A DNA stretch of 64,000 nucleotides from Evansella cellulosilytica DSM 2522 (GCF_000177235.2 NC_014829.1:3472001-3536000), one strand, 5' to 3'; positions 27,589-36,992 are shown, numbered from the stretch's first letter. Program-made: numbers and translations. The notes: generated from the sequence alone by a model not told the origin.

Positions 27589-29739
27589 TTACATACTTTC
27601 ATCTAAATTTTCCTTTGTAAGAAAAACATCTCGAGGTTTACTCCCATTTGCTCCTGAAATAATGCCTCTTGCTTCCATATCATCAATTAACCTTGCAGCT
27701 CTATTATAGCCAATTCTAAATTGTCTTTGTAGTAAAGAGGCAGATGCTGTTTGAACTTCACAAACAAAGGAACACGCTTCTTGAAAAAGGTCATCTTCGT
27801 CTTCTATTTCTATTTGCTGCTGTAGCACCTCTTTTTCAAATAAAAATTCAGGCTTACTAAGCTGCTTAACATGAGCGATTACTCGGTCAATTTCTTCATC
27901 TGAGACAAAAGTACCTTGAATTCTTACTGGCTTGCCTGAGCCGTTTTCTAGAAAAAGCATATCTCCTTTTCCTAATAGCCGCTCTGCTCCACCCCCATCA
28001 ATAATCGTTCTTGAATCAGCTTGTGATGATACAGAGAAAGCAATTCTAGAAGGAATATTAGCTTTTATTAAGCCTGTAATCACATCAACTGATGGTCTTT
28101 GAGTTGCAACTAGAAGGTGAATACCGCATGCTCTTGCTTTTTGTGCAATACGACAAATAGCCTCCTCAACATCATGTGGTGCAACCATCATCAAGTCTGC
28201 AAGTTCATCGACAACGACAACTAAATATGGAAGAACGTCTTTATCCATATTTTCTTTCTGCATTTTCGCATTGTATCTTTTTAAATCTCTCGTTCCTTGC
28301 TTTGCAAATAGTTCATACCGTCTCTCCATTTCACTAACTGCCCATTTTAAACCCTCTGTTGCTTCTTTTGGATCTGTAATGACTGGTGCAGCTAAATGGG
28401 GGATTCCATTAAACGGTGCTAATTCAACCATTTTTGGATCAATGAGTAACAGACGCACTTCCTTTGGTGATGCCTTATACAATAAACTTACTAAAATAGA
28501 ATTTACACAAACACTTTTTCCCGAACCAGTTGCCCCTGCAATAAGCCCATGAGGCATTTTCTGAAGGTCCGTAACAATTGGCTCTCCGGATATATCCATT
28601 CCTAGGGCGACAGTTAGCGGCGATGGTTCCTTATGAAAATTTTTATGATGAATTATTTCTCTTAAATAAACAGGAGTAGATTCATCATTAGGTACTTCGA
28701 TCCCAATAGTATTTTTTCCAGGAATAGGCGCTTCCATTCGTATATCTTTTGCAGCTAGACTTAATTTCAGATCATCGGTTAGATTAGTTATTTTACTAAC
28801 CTTCACCCCAGGCTCAGGTTGAATCTCAAATCTAGTGACAGATGGGCCTCTCGTTACATGTACTACTTTTGCTCGGATATTAAAATAGTCGAACGTTTCA
28901 TTTAGTATATTAGCTTGAGCATCTATCCATTCATCACTATCACTTGGAAGTGGCTCTGGAACATTTAATATATGAATAGATGGAGGAGAGTAGCCAGTTT
29001 CTTGTAATTGTCTATTTTTTTCTTCTTTCCTCTTATCTTTAGGGTACATGAGTACATTAAATGGCTGTATCTCTTTTCTTTCTATATCATTTGTTTTTTT
29101 CGACTCTTCTTCTTTTTCATTATGTTGTACTTCCTCGTCTTCTTTCCCCTCTCTCATCGCTCTTCTTCTTTCTGCTCTAGTTAATACTTGATGTTCTATC
29201 TGTACCTCAACATTTTTCTCATTCACTTTTTCATTTACCGAGATCTTTACTGGCTCGGGAATGAGCTCCTCTACTGTTTGACCCGTAGTTTCATTTTCTT
29301 TAACAATATCATCACGATTAAATATTTCCTCTTCTACTTCAAATGCTTCTGTCTCTTTATTGATTGGCCGCTTTCGATATCCATATATAGGAGATGGCGT
29401 CTCTTTAACAGAAAAACGCTGTTTTTTTACTTTCGACTCTTTCTTTTGTACTACAACTTTTTCATTCTTCTTCACGTCTGTTAAAAGTTCTTCCTCTTGA
29501 GGTTTGCTTTTACGCAATTTTTGTCTTTGTTCCTCTCTTGTAGGTGGCTTCCATTCCTCATCCTTAATAACAGGAAAGCGAAAGTTGGCTTGTGGATATT
29601 GATGTAAAACCTTCGGATTCTCTAACCGTTTCGCATTCACGTAAAGATCGTTTTTTTTAGGCTTCTGTAGTTCTGCACGTTCCTCTTGTGGAAATAACCA
29701 CTCTTTTATTTTATGTATCAGTTTTATTTTTTTTGTCAT
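27589..29739 (-). CDS. sftA: DNA translocase SftA (FtsK/SpoIIIE family, soluble)
   Basis: A 716-aa DNA pump. The N-terminus (about 1-250) is charged, Lys/Glu-rich and apparently disordered, with no membrane segments, which distinguishes SftA (YtpT) from SpoIIIE. The RecA-like motor follows, with Walker A GATGSGKS (about 402-409) and Walker B VVVVDELADLM. A C-terminal winged-helix gamma domain (LLQRQFRIGYNRAARLID) would recognise SRS/KOPS-like DNA. SftA clears the chromosome from the closing septum. It is shorter than the 952-aa B. subtilis protein because of a shorter linker. I start at the ATG encoding MTKKIK. Confidence 0.93.
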   Translation of the reverse strand: MTKKIKLIHKIKEWLFPQEERAELQKPKKNDLYVNAKRLENPKVLHQYPQANFRFPVIKDEEWKPPTREEQRQKLRKSKPQEEELLTDVKKNEKVVVQKKESKVKKQRFSVKETPSPIYGYRKRPINKETEAFEVEEEIFNRDDIVKENETTGQTVEELIPEPVKISVNEKVNEKNVEVQIEHQVLTRAERRRAMREGKEDEEVQHNEKEEESKKTNDIERKEIQPFNVLMYPKDKRKEEKNRQLQETGYSPPSIHILNVPEPLPSDSDEWIDAQANILNETFDYFNIRAKVVHVTRGPSVTRFEIQPEPGVKVSKITNLTDDLKLSLAAKDIRMEAPIPGKNTIGIEVPNDESTPVYLREIIHHKNFHKEPSPLTVALGMDISGEPIVTDLQKMPHGLIAGATGSGKSVCVNSILVSLLYKASPKEVRLLLIDPKMVELAPFNGIPHLAAPVITDPKEATEGLKWAVSEMERRYELFAKQGTRDLKRYNAKMQKENMDKDVLPYLVVVVDELADLMMVAPHDVEEAICRIAQKARACGIHLLVATQRPSVDVITGLIKANIPSRIAFSVSSQADSRTIIDGGGAERLLGKGDMLFLENGSGKPVRIQGTFVSDEEIDRVIAHVKQLSKPEFLFEKEVLQQQIEIEDEDDLFQEACSFVCEVQTASASLLQRQFRIGYNRAARLIDDMEARGIISGANGSKPRDVFLTKENLDESM

Positions 29740-29974
29740 AACAATCACCCATCTATTAAAATTCCCTTATAAATAATGTAATTACTTTAGAAGTATATCA
29801 CAAGAACGGACGTTTCACGCTAGCTTAATCTACTAATTTTTCTTCCTAACTTTTTGGAGAAAATAGCAAGATTTTTTCAGTCTGTTTGAAAACGTGTGAA
29901 AAATGAGCGTTAGACACAAAAAATTAATTTTTACATCTCGAGTAAACCTTTAATAACGCGTGGTAGTCACTAAA

Positions 29975-30056
29975 ATAGGATGAGTCGCCGCAACTATTTA
30001 AAGCCCACTATAAGTCGATTTCTTATAGTGGGCGCACGGCTAGTGGAGCGATTGAA
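29975..30056. repeat. Composite palindromic repeat, family A
   Basis: Core reads GAGTCGCCGCAA, TTTAAAG, then CCCACTATAAG (30004-30014) paired perfectly with CTTATAGTGGG (30022-30032), then GCGCACGGCTAGTGGAGCG. The gap 29740-30094 otherwise holds AT-rich upstream sequence of sftA and no credible gene. Confidence 0.82.
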
Positions 30057-30094
30057 AAAACTTGTAATAGCTAATAGGGCACTCGCTCTTTTTA

Positions 30095-30907
30095 CTATTT
30101 ATCTTTCTTGGATTCTTTAGGTTTTTTTTGCGCTAGAATAAATATCGGTTCTAAATTTCCGTCTTCATATAAGAATGGTAATGCTGTTATCGGCACCCTA
30201 CCTTCTGAAAAGAACTGAAAGACCATTTGGGCTAATACATCATAGCCAGTTTCATTTTTTAAATCAGCTAAAATAAGTACATCTTGATGTGGAACCGCAA
30301 TTCCAAAGTCTCCATCTATTTTTTTCGCAAATTCCTTTAATAGTGACTCATTTAAAATTCTACTTGCATCATATGCATCATCCGTATGCACAAAATAAAA
30401 ATGGTTCCCAGCTACTACATCCTCTTTTACCTCAACATTTAAAGAACGAACATTAAACAGTGCAATTTCTTCGATCTCTTCCATCGTTTTGCGTGACCTT
30501 TTTAATGCATCTTCATCTATTAAAGTGTAAGAATTTCCTCTGTCTAAAGCATATAGTATCTTTGTTTCAGCGGTGTGAGGTGTTGAAATAAGCTTCCTAC
30601 CGTCTTCTAGTTCAATATTAAACGATGCCGAGCGTATTACTGGAAATATATTTTTCTCATTTCCATCGATAATTGTTTCTGCAGTTAACAAGCTTAAACC
30701 TTCGTTTATGTTGTGTAATACATACGCTAATGTTTTTTCTTTATCTGCTTTAAACTTATCCTTTAAGGAAGACAATTGAATAGTAACACCTTTATTATAC
30801 CGTTTGTCTATTACGCGAAGTGCTTCCGCGTCTTTATCATAAGAGGTAGTCCAATTTTCGTTATTTAAATGACTTTCTATTTCTCTCTTTATTTCAATAG
30901 GTCTCAT
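30095..30907 (-). CDS. ytpQ: DUF1444 family protein YtpQ
   Basis: A 270-aa soluble protein matching YtpQ in length and position (between ytpP and sftA). The N-terminal third (RPIEIKREIESHL onward) and the VVAGNHFYFVHTDDAYDASRI segment are typical of this family. No catalytic motif is obvious and the function is unknown. It ends in a lysine-rich tail. GGAGG lies 12 bases upstream of the ATG, somewhat far. Confidence 0.85.
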   Translation of the reverse strand: MRPIEIKREIESHLNNENWTTSYDKDAEALRVIDKRYNKGVTIQLSSLKDKFKADKEKTLAYVLHNINEGLSLLTAETIIDGNEKNIFPVIRSASFNIELEDGRKLISTPHTAETKILYALDRGNSYTLIDEDALKRSRKTMEEIEEIALFNVRSLNVEVKEDVVAGNHFYFVHTDDAYDASRILNESLLKEFAKKIDGDFGIAVPHQDVLILADLKNETGYDVLAQMVFQFFSEGRVPITALPFLYEDGNLEPIFILAQKKPKESKKDK

Positions 30908-31039
30908 AGTTTAGTGAAGCCTCCTTCTATCTCACCTTTATTTTATCATAATATGTATTCACCGAAAAAAAATTGGCTTTACTACCAAAGCAAATGAAAT
31001 TATTTAACACTTTTTCGGATATTCAGCTTACTCTATACT

Positions 31040-31095
31040 AGCAGGCGTCTCGCACCTTTCGTTAAAAATGAACACTAGCCTTTAACAGAACCTTT
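31040..31095 (-). repeat. Dispersed repeat family C (GGTTCTGTTAAA type)
   Basis: On the minus strand it reads GGTTCTGTTAAAGG, CTAGTGTTCATTTTTAACG, then GTGCGAGACGCC. The same core recurs at 33072-33135 and 39065-39125. This type of short repeat is common between genes in bacilli; it holds no ORF. Confidence 0.55.
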
Positions 31096-31098
31096 TAA

Positions 31099-31135
31099 AA
31101 AAGGATTTAGTAAGTGATACACACTTACTAAACCC
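31099..31135 (-). terminator. Terminator of ytpP
   Basis: GGTTTAGTAAGTG pairs with CACTTACTAAATCC; minus-strand tail TTTTTTAAAAG. Confidence 0.85.
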
Positions 31136-31149
31136 CTCTATTTTTATCA

Positions 31150-31470
31150 TCATTTACTTTTCGCTTCTCGTAAAAAGCTTACTATTTCTTCTTTTGTCTT
31201 GCGATTCTTATTAACAAAGCGGTTAACTTCAACACCATTTTTATATGCGACAAAGCTTGGAATTCCCATTATTTCTAATTCCTGACATAGCTCTATAAAT
31301 TCATCTCTGTTCACCTTATAAAAATCAAATTCAGGAAACTCCTTCTCAATTGCGGGCAAATCAGGTTCAATAACGACGCAATCCGGGCACCAGCCAGCAG
31401 AAAACATAAACACAGTACCTGTTCCATTCGTTAATTGTTCAAACTGTTCTCTTGATTCTAATTGTTTCAT
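31150..31470 (-). CDS. ytpP: Thioredoxin-like protein YtpP
   Basis: A 106-aa thioredoxin-fold protein with active site WCPDC (cysteines near 28 and 31). The CPDC variant suggests a reductase or disulfide-exchange role different from TrxA's CGPC. The cis-proline region MGIPSFVAYKNG is conserved. GGGGG lies before the GTG-ATG pair; I take the ATG. It starts about 11 bases after the stop of the upstream EIIC-like gene, so the two are probably cotranscribed. Confidence 0.88.
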   Translation of the reverse strand: MKQLESREQFEQLTNGTGTVFMFSAGWCPDCVVIEPDLPAIEKEFPEFDFYKVNRDEFIELCQELEIMGIPSFVAYKNGVEVNRFVNKNRKTKEEIVSFLREAKSK

Positions 31471-31481
31471 CACAAATCCCC

Positions 31482-32522
31482 CTATGATTGATTAATTTTC
31501 ATATCACCAAATTTAATCATACCAGTCTTCCTCAACACTTCAGAGCATATCAAACTAATGATTGCTGGAGCTAAAAAATATAAAACGAGAATCGACATAA
31601 GGACATAACTAGAGCTCCCCATTACATTCATCGTCATAATTGGCCCTACTAAACCACTCGTCCCCATCCCTGCACCAGCTGCATTATTTTCTAATTGGAA
31701 AAGAACAGTAGCAAATGGTCCTAATATAGCTGCTGTCACTGTTGGTGGAATTAATATTAGCGGATTTTTAACAATATTACCAATTTGAAGCATTGATGTT
31801 CCAATTCCTAATGATATTAGACCTGCCCATTTATTTTCGCGATAGCTAGCCACAGCAAAGCCCACCATTTGTGCTGCACAACCAACCGCAGCTGCCCCCG
31901 CAGCTATTCCGTGTAGGTCCAGCATAACTGCTATTGCTGCACTTGAGATCGGAGCAGTTAATGCAAGCCCCATAAACACGGCGATTAAAATTCCCATTAA
32001 AAAAGGCTGAAGTTCTGTTGACCATTCAATAAATGACCCAAATTGCACTAACGCATTAGCTATAGTTGGTCCAATAAACATCGCAGGGATAAACCCCGCA
32101 ATGATAGTCACTAATGGTGTTACGATAATATCTACCTTTGTTTCCTGGGATACGAGCTTCCCTACTTCAGTAGAAATTAATGCACATATGAAAGCCCCTG
32201 CTGGACCTCCTAAAGCTGCACCAGCAGCCCCTGTAATGACAGATGAAAACAAAACAAGTCTAGGTGCTTTTAAACCAAATGCAATGGCAACCCCGATTGC
32301 GGGTCCCATTAGCGACATAGCAAGATCGCCTGCCTCCATTAACCATCCAACTCTAGGTGCTAGCCAATCAATTCTAGCGAGCTCTCCTCCCGCTGTTTTC
32401 ATTATAAGACCAATAATTAAAGAAGAAAATAATCCTAAGGCCATAAAGCTTAATGCATCTATCACGTATGTCTTAAAGGAAATATGTACACCTTTCTTAC
32501 TTAAAAAATCTTTCAAATTCAT
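31482..32522 (-). CDS. PTS EIIC-like membrane protein (PTS_EIIC_2 family), orphan
   Basis: A 346-aa hydrophobic protein with about nine or ten membrane segments, glycine/alanine-rich, with GPAIGVAIA, GGPAGAFI and NNAAGAGMGTSG loops characteristic of the EIIC_2 group. No EIIA or EIIB domain is fused and none is encoded nearby, so sugar phosphotransfer cannot be assumed. TTG and ATG starts lie three codons apart; neither has a strong ribosome binding site. It probably forms a transcript with ytpP. The substrate is unknown. Confidence 0.72.
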   Translation of the reverse strand: MNLKDFLSKKGVHISFKTYVIDALSFMALGLFSSLIIGLIMKTAGGELARIDWLAPRVGWLMEAGDLAMSLMGPAIGVAIAFGLKAPRLVLFSSVITGAAGAALGGPAGAFICALISTEVGKLVSQETKVDIIVTPLVTIIAGFIPAMFIGPTIANALVQFGSFIEWSTELQPFLMGILIAVFMGLALTAPISSAAIAVMLDLHGIAAGAAAVGCAAQMVGFAVASYRENKWAGLISLGIGTSMLQIGNIVKNPLILIPPTVTAAILGPFATVLFQLENNAAGAGMGTSGLVGPIMTMNVMGSSSYVLMSILVLYFLAPAIISLICSEVLRKTGMIKFGDMKINQS

Positions 32523-32705
32523 CACATCCAATACAAAATATCTATAAATACTGTATCACTATTATACAATTATTATCCATATGCAATGATAATATTGCTT
32601 CTAGTATTCCAATCAGCTATTAGTAAACATATTCTACTAAAAAATATGCTATGTTGAGGACTGAAAAAGTGAAAGAACACGAGGGCACTAAAAAAGTACT
32701 TATTC

Positions 32706-32976
32706 GGAGGCCACTGAACAAGTGAAAAACTTGCTATTTTGTTGCATTAATATTCAATATACCTAATTGTAGAAAAAAAGTTGATGAGACCGGAGCAAGC
32801 GAGACTCCTGCGGGAAGCAAAGGCAGAGGTGAGACTACGTAGATGCAAAGCATCAAGGAGGCTCACCAGCCGCCCGCGGAAAGCGAGTTTGCACAGGTCT
32901 CATCAATGTCTATATTCAAACAACTTTATATTTATTAGTCTACCCTATAAAATTCAGGTCTTTTTCAGTGGCCTCC
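32706..32976. mobile_element. MITE-like element with inverted ends and 6-bp duplication
   Basis: The left end GGAGGCCACTGAACAAGTG and the right end (minus strand GGAGGCCACTGAAAAAGACC) match at 16 of the first 17 positions. Directly outside both ends stands TTATTC (32700-32705 and 32977-32982), as expected of a target duplication. The 271-bp interior encodes nothing credible but holds a GC-richer palindromic core (GATGAGACCGG ... GGTCTCATC, about 32782-32907). A related truncated copy lies at 13430-13680. Confidence 0.72.
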
Positions 32977-33071
32977 TTATTCTATCATTATCAGTTAATA
33001 ATATAAATTACTCTGTATATAGTGAATGGATGATCCCTGCGCAAGTTCGCTTTCCCTTGTGATTTTAAGCT

Positions 33072-33135
33072 AATGTTACCCCCGCAAGCTGCTCGCACCT
33101 CATGAAAATCAACACTAAACGATAACAGAGCCAAA
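33072..33135 (-). repeat. Dispersed repeat family C
   Basis: On the minus strand: GGCTCTGTTATCGTTTAGTG, TTGATTTTCATGAGGTGCGAG. It shares GGCTCTGTTA, TGTTGATTT and GGTGCGAG with the other copies. Confidence 0.55.
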
Positions 33136-33138
33136 AAT

Positions 33139-33172
33139 AAAAGGATGCTTCTATTTATAGAAACATCCTTTC
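33139..33172 (-). terminator. Terminator of the 33.2-kb lipoprotein gene
   Basis: AAGGATGTTTCTAT pairs with ATAGAAGCATCCTTTT; minus-strand tail TATTTTT. Confidence 0.85.
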
Positions 33173-33174
33173 TA

Positions 33175-33693
33175 CTATTTTTCTTCTATTGATCGTACAA
33201 TATCGAACATCATTTCTGATATATTATTCATATCCGATAGAGAAGATAGCGTTGTTATTTTGTAACCGTTATAGCCGACTATCACACTATACATATCCTC
33301 TTCTAGTTCTGTTACAACTAAATATGCTAGATTTCCTTCCGTCGTTTCGCCACTTTCGAAAATAAAAGGGTCATCCTCAATTAATAACGTTTCTAGTATG
33401 CCCTCTTTTGTTTTATTTTCCACTATATCATTTAAGAATAGTAATAAAATATGATTACTTCTTTCAAGTAAAACATTAAATTCATCAATTTCTTCCACAG
33501 TAGTATAACTTGGAATATATAATGAAATGTCATCAAGCTCATGTGTAGCCGATTTTGCTTCTTGCTCTAACTTACTTGCAAACGAATTTGAAGCAAATTG
33601 TTGAGCATCCTCTTTTGAAATACTACATCCACTTACAATTAAAACTAGCATAATCACAAGTAAACTACTTTTCACTAACCATTTTAGATCCAT
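33175..33693 (-). CDS. Uncharacterised lipoprotein, 172 aa
   Basis: The N-terminus has a basic start (MDLKWLVK), a hydrophobic core and lipobox IVSGC (C near 22), so it should be lipid-anchored on the outer face of the membrane. The mature part is acidic, with no recognised domain; two predicted helical stretches (about 25-45 and 65-95) are followed by a beta-rich half. Start set at MDLKWL with GGAGG upstream; an earlier in-frame ATG would precede the signal peptide with an odd tail. It is divergent from ytoQ and ends in its own terminator. Confidence 0.72.
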   Translation of the reverse strand: MDLKWLVKSSLLVIMLVLIVSGCSISKEDAQQFASNSFASKLEQEAKSATHELDDISLYIPSYTTVEEIDEFNVLLERSNHILLLFLNDIVENKTKEGILETLLIEDDPFIFESGETTEGNLAYLVVTELEEDMYSVIVGYNGYKITTLSSLSDMNNISEMMFDIVRSIEEK

Positions 33694-33866
33694 AACAACA
33701 AAATACCTCCTATTGGGATTTTCCATCTAGGTCTTATATCATCATATACATTTAATAGACTAAAAAACAAGCATAAATCGATATATTTCTTATATTTTTC
33801 TTATTATTTTTATTTCTAATTTATTTTAGATAAAATAATAATAACGATAAATAGGAGGGATCATTC

Positions 33867-34313
33867 ATGAACCTAGTAGTATATTTAGCTGGACAAATAC
33901 ACGATAACTGGCGTGAGGAATTTAAAGAAAAAGCAAAGCAGATGCAGCTTCCATTGACTTTTGTTGCTCCTATGGAAAATCACGAGCGTTCTGATAATAT
34001 AGGTGAGGAGATTTTAGGAACACAGCCCAATAGTTATTATAAAGATGAAGCTGCTTCAAAAATAAATAACTTAAGAACACACGTCTTACTTGAAAAATCA
34101 GATGTCGTTATTGCTTTATTTGGCGAGAAATATAAACAATGGAATAGCGCTATGGATGCTGCTACTGCAATAGCTAAAAATAAGCCATTAATTTTAATTA
34201 GACCGGAGACACTACATCATCCATTAAAGGAAATCTCGGAAAAGGCACAAGTGACTGTTGAAACTGTTGATCAAGCCTTAAAAGCTTTATCATATATTTT
34301 CGAAAGTGAGTAA
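33867..34313 (+). CDS. ytoQ: YtoQ family protein
   Basis: A 148-aa soluble protein matching YtoQ, a family resembling nucleoside 2-deoxyribosyltransferases. The N-terminal VYLAGQIHDNWR and the LEKSDVVIALFGEKYKQWN stretch look like the nucleotide-binding core of that fold. Enzyme activity is unproven. AGGAGGG precedes the ATG, and a strong terminator follows at once, so the gene is monocistronic. Confidence 0.85.
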   Translation: MNLVVYLAGQIHDNWREEFKEKAKQMQLPLTFVAPMENHERSDNIGEEILGTQPNSYYKDEAASKINNLRTHVLLEKSDVVIALFGEKYKQWNSAMDAATAIAKNKPLILIRPETLHHPLKEISEKAQVTVETVDQALKALSYIFESE

Positions 34314-34325
34314 TGTGTTTGTATG

Positions 34326-34371
34326 AAAAACGACATAACAGCTTCGTGAACTGTTAAGTCGTTTTTCTTTA
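34326..34371 (+). terminator. Terminator of ytoQ
   Basis: AAAAACGAC, TAACAG pair with CTGTTA, GTCGTTTTT, then CTTT. Confidence 0.9.
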
Positions 34372-34373
34372 AA

Positions 34374-34452
34374 GCAGTGGAATTTCGCCGTATCTCTTAA
34401 AGTACTAGTGACTGCTCTTCTCGCCAGTATGCACGGTGAAAAATTCCACTGC
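34374..34452. repeat. Palindromic repeat family B
   Basis: Outer stem GCAGTGGAATTT with CCGT pairs with ACGG and AAATTCCACTGC. The enclosed core CTTAAAGTACTAGTGACTG, CTCTTCTCGCCAGTA recurs at 50168-50235 within a stem of different sequence. No gene is seen in 34453-34597. Confidence 0.75.
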
Positions 34453-34597
34453 AAAGAATTACTTACGGTTATTACGTCTGTAGTCGGTACTTAGCGAATG
34501 TATCTATTACCAAGACTCTTTTTTACTAAACGGAAAACCTCATTAACATCCTTCCCCACCTAAGTTCCTAACGCCCAATACCGATAAAATAAAATCT

Positions 34598-35122
34598 CTA
34601 TACATCTGATCGTTTATTTGTAAATTTCCATTGACCATAGAGCAACCTAACAACATGTTCAAACATAGACACCCTTGTTACCTCGCCATCTGTCAAAATT
34701 CCGATTGTTCCTTCTTTTTTCTTAACACCGGAGCGGTTACTCCATTCATCAATCGCATCTCCTAATTCCATCCCATCTCTTACCTTGTCTGCAATGGTTT
34801 TAGGGATTACAATTCGTGCACCACCTGCAACGTATACTTCACCACTGGAACATGCTAGCGCCCCCCAGTTGCAAAGCATCATTGTCCCTTTGTCCTCGAC
34901 AACACCACCTTCTAAGCCTAGTCCAAAAGAAGCTTTCTCACTGTCGAGTAAATACTTCGCTCTATTAACTGCTCCTTCTTTCGTTTCTAAATCTGAAAAT
35001 GGCTGGGAAGATACATCACTCGGCACATCTAACGTAATAAGCTTTGTATGAGTAGAAAAAACCTTTTTCACCGCTTCAATTTTAGCTGGATTTTTCGTAC
35101 CAACATATAGCTCATCTATCAT
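34598..35122 (-). CDS. DUF84 family inosine/xanthosine triphosphatase
   Basis: A 174-aa house-cleaning NTPase of the YjjX/DUF84 family, which hydrolyses ITP and XTP. The nucleotide-binding start VGTKNPAKIEAVK and the FGLGLEGGV segment are diagnostic. TTGAGGTG precedes the ATG. It is followed downstream by repeat family B rather than a clear terminator. Confidence 0.85.
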   Translation of the reverse strand: MIDELYVGTKNPAKIEAVKKVFSTHTKLITLDVPSDVSSQPFSDLETKEGAVNRAKYLLDSEKASFGLGLEGGVVEDKGTMMLCNWGALACSSGEVYVAGGARIVIPKTIADKVRDGMELGDAIDEWSNRSGVKKKEGTIGILTDGEVTRVSMFEHVVRLLYGQWKFTNKRSDV

Positions 35123-35182
35123 TTCATCACCTCAAACATAAATAAATTCGTCTCCAATGAAATAAGAACAGTATGTATGAAT

Positions 35183-35232
35183 AAAAAAAGGGTGCCTGAC
35201 ATGAAGACTTCTCCTATCATCAGACACCATTT
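35183..35232 (-). terminator. Terminator of the M42 aminopeptidase gene
   Basis: On the minus strand GGTGTCTGAT pairs with ATGTCAGGCACC (one bulge), followed by CTTTTTTTAT. Confidence 0.85.
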
Positions 35233-35242
35233 TATTTAATAA

Positions 35243-36316
35243 TTACACATTTTGACGAATCGCTTCTACAGTCGCCTTATCAGTTGTTCTAGCTAGCGTC
35301 GTAATTAACTGCTTTGCCGCCTCATAATCATCTACATGAATAATCGATGCTGAAGTATGAATATATCGTGAACAAATCCCAACAACAGCAGAAGGAACAC
35401 CGTTACCAGACATATGCACACGACCAGCGTCCGTTCCTCCTTGGGAGATAAAGTATTGATACGGAATATTATTTGATTCTGCTGTATCTAAAATAAACTC
35501 TCTCATCCCACGATGGGTGATCATTGTTCTGTCAAAAATTCGAACTAGAGCACCTTTTCCTAAATGTCCGAATGCATCCTTTTCACCTGATGCATCATTC
35601 GCCGGACTAGCGTCTAATGCGTAAAAGATATCAGGCTTGATCATATTTGCAGCAACTTGTGCTCCGCGAAGACCTACTTCTTCTTGAACAGTGGCACCGG
35701 AATAAAGTATATTTGGCGTTTTCTCATCTTTTAATTCCTTTAATAACTCAATGGATAAACCAACACCGTAACGATTATCCCAAGCTTTTGCTATTACCTT
35801 CTTTTCATTTGCCATTTTTTCCATCGGACAGATTGGTACGATTTGCTGTCCTGGTTTAATCCCTATTTTAATTGCATCCTCTTTATTATCCGCTCCGATA
35901 TCGATGTACATGTTTTTGATTTCCATCGGCTTACTAAGTTTAGCTTCGTCCAATAGATGTGGCGGAATAGAGCCTATCACACCGAGAACAGGTCCCTGAT
36001 CAGTAATAATCTGTAACCGTTGTGCTAATAGCACTTGGCTCCACCATCCACCTAATGTTTGAAAGCGAATTAACCCTTTGTCTGTGATTGAAGTAACCAT
36101 AAAGCCTACCTCATCCATATGACCAGCAACCATCACTTTAGGTCCATTTTCGTCACCTTTTTTTACACCAAAAACACCACCGAGTCCGTCTTGAATGACT
36201 TCATCACTATACTTTTTTAACTCTTCACGTACAAAAGCTCTTACTTGATGCTCAAAACCTGGTGCACCTGGCAATTGTGTTAACGTTTCAAATAATTCAT
36301 ATGTATCCTTCTTCAT
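35243..36316 (-). CDS. ytoP: M42 family metallo-aminopeptidase YtoP
   Basis: A 357-aa co-catalytic zinc aminopeptidase of the M42 (glutamyl/deblocking aminopeptidase) family. Metal and catalytic residues appear in [28 protein letters not shown] (catalytic Glu-Glu), YALDASP and [16 protein letters not shown] precedes the ATG. Likely a cytosolic tetrahedral dodecamer trimming peptides. Position next to ytoQ and ytzB matches B. subtilis. Confidence 0.93.
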   Translation of the reverse strand: MKKDTYELFETLTQLPGAPGFEHQVRAFVREELKKYSDEVIQDGLGGVFGVKKGDENGPKVMVAGHMDEVGFMVTSITDKGLIRFQTLGGWWSQVLLAQRLQIITDQGPVLGVIGSIPPHLLDEAKLSKPMEIKNMYIDIGADNKEDAIKIGIKPGQQIVPICPMEKMANEKKVIAKAWDNRYGVGLSIELLKELKDEKTPNILYSGATVQEEVGLRGAQVAANMIKPDIFYALDASPANDASGEKDAFGHLGKGALVRIFDRTMITHRGMREFILDTAESNNIPYQYFISQGGTDAGRVHMSGNGVPSAVVGICSRYIHTSASIIHVDDYEAAKQLITTLARTTDKATVEAIRQNV

Positions 36317-36516
36317 AAACTAACTCCTTTCACAGTACATCTAGAAATGTTATCCATTATCATTTTAACGAATTGTTTATCTTCTTTCCACTTTTTTCGT
36401 TTAACGAAATAGTTCTCTTTTAAAAATACCGATATGATGAACCTTATTTTTATTCTTTACTAAAGATTCATTTACAATCAGGAAAGAAAAATAATTAGTT
36501 ATAATTGGCAATTGAT

Positions 36517-36544
36517 TTGTAGTTCGCTATACTTAGGGTAGAAT
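36517..36544 (+). promoter_or_regulatory. Candidate promoter of ytzB
   Basis: TTGTAG, a 16-base spacer and TAGAAT, about 60 bases before the TTG start. Confidence 0.4.
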
Positions 36545-36603
36545 GTTTTCGAATAAAATTAGATATGATAAAGAGTGAGTTTAATGGAAAGAAGGTGGAT
36601 TTA

Positions 36604-36927
36604 TTGAGTTGGAAACGTTTTGCAGTAGGTGTTGGTGCTGGAGTAGCAGTTACACTAATAGCAAAAAATCAATTAGATAAAAACCAAGGGCAACTATCAC
36701 CTGAAAAGGCTTTAAAAATGGTAAAAAGAAAAGCAGAATCTTTAGGCTCTATTGATGGATCTTGGGTTCATATGATTACAGAGGAATATGAACAAGATCA
36801 ACTTAAATATGACGTATATAGAGGCGGCATTACTTGTACAGATGATTCTGGTTCGATGAGCGCTTACGAATTTTATGTAGACGCTTCTTCTGGAGCGATA
36901 TTAAAACTCGAAAAACAAGAGGATTAA
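36604..36927 (+). CDS. ytzB: PepSY-domain protein YtzB
   Basis: About 107 aa. A short N-terminal hydrophobic glycine/valine stretch (FAVGVGAGVAVTLIA) may be an export signal or membrane anchor. The remainder is one PepSY domain (about 28-105, EKALKMVKRKAESLG onward, ending in FYVDASSGAILKLEK). Start chosen at TTG because AAGGTGG lies five bases upstream; the ATG 13 codons earlier has no ribosome binding site. PepSY domains are often linked to peptidase inhibition at the cell surface. Confidence 0.75.
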   Translation: MSWKRFAVGVGAGVAVTLIAKNQLDKNQGQLSPEKALKMVKRKAESLGSIDGSWVHMITEEYEQDQLKYDVYRGGITCTDDSGSMSAYEFYVDASSGAILKLEKQED

Positions 36928-36930
36928 TTA

Positions 36931-36976
36931 AGAGGTTGACTCAAAAGGTGCATTTTCACCTTTTGAGTCAACCTCT
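36931..36976. terminator. GAGTCA hairpin between convergent ytzB and ytnP
   Basis: AGAGGTTGACTCAAAAGGTG pairs perfectly (20 bp) with CACCTTTTGAGTCAACCTCT across a six-base loop. There is no U-run on either side, so termination would rely on the very stable stem. Confidence 0.6.
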
Positions 36977-36992
36977 AATCTCTCATCATCTC

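Noticed and set aside
32781-33062. Forward ORF of 93 codons
   Set aside because: It reads through the MITE-like element; the arginine-rich start reflects the GC-richer palindromic core, not a protein.
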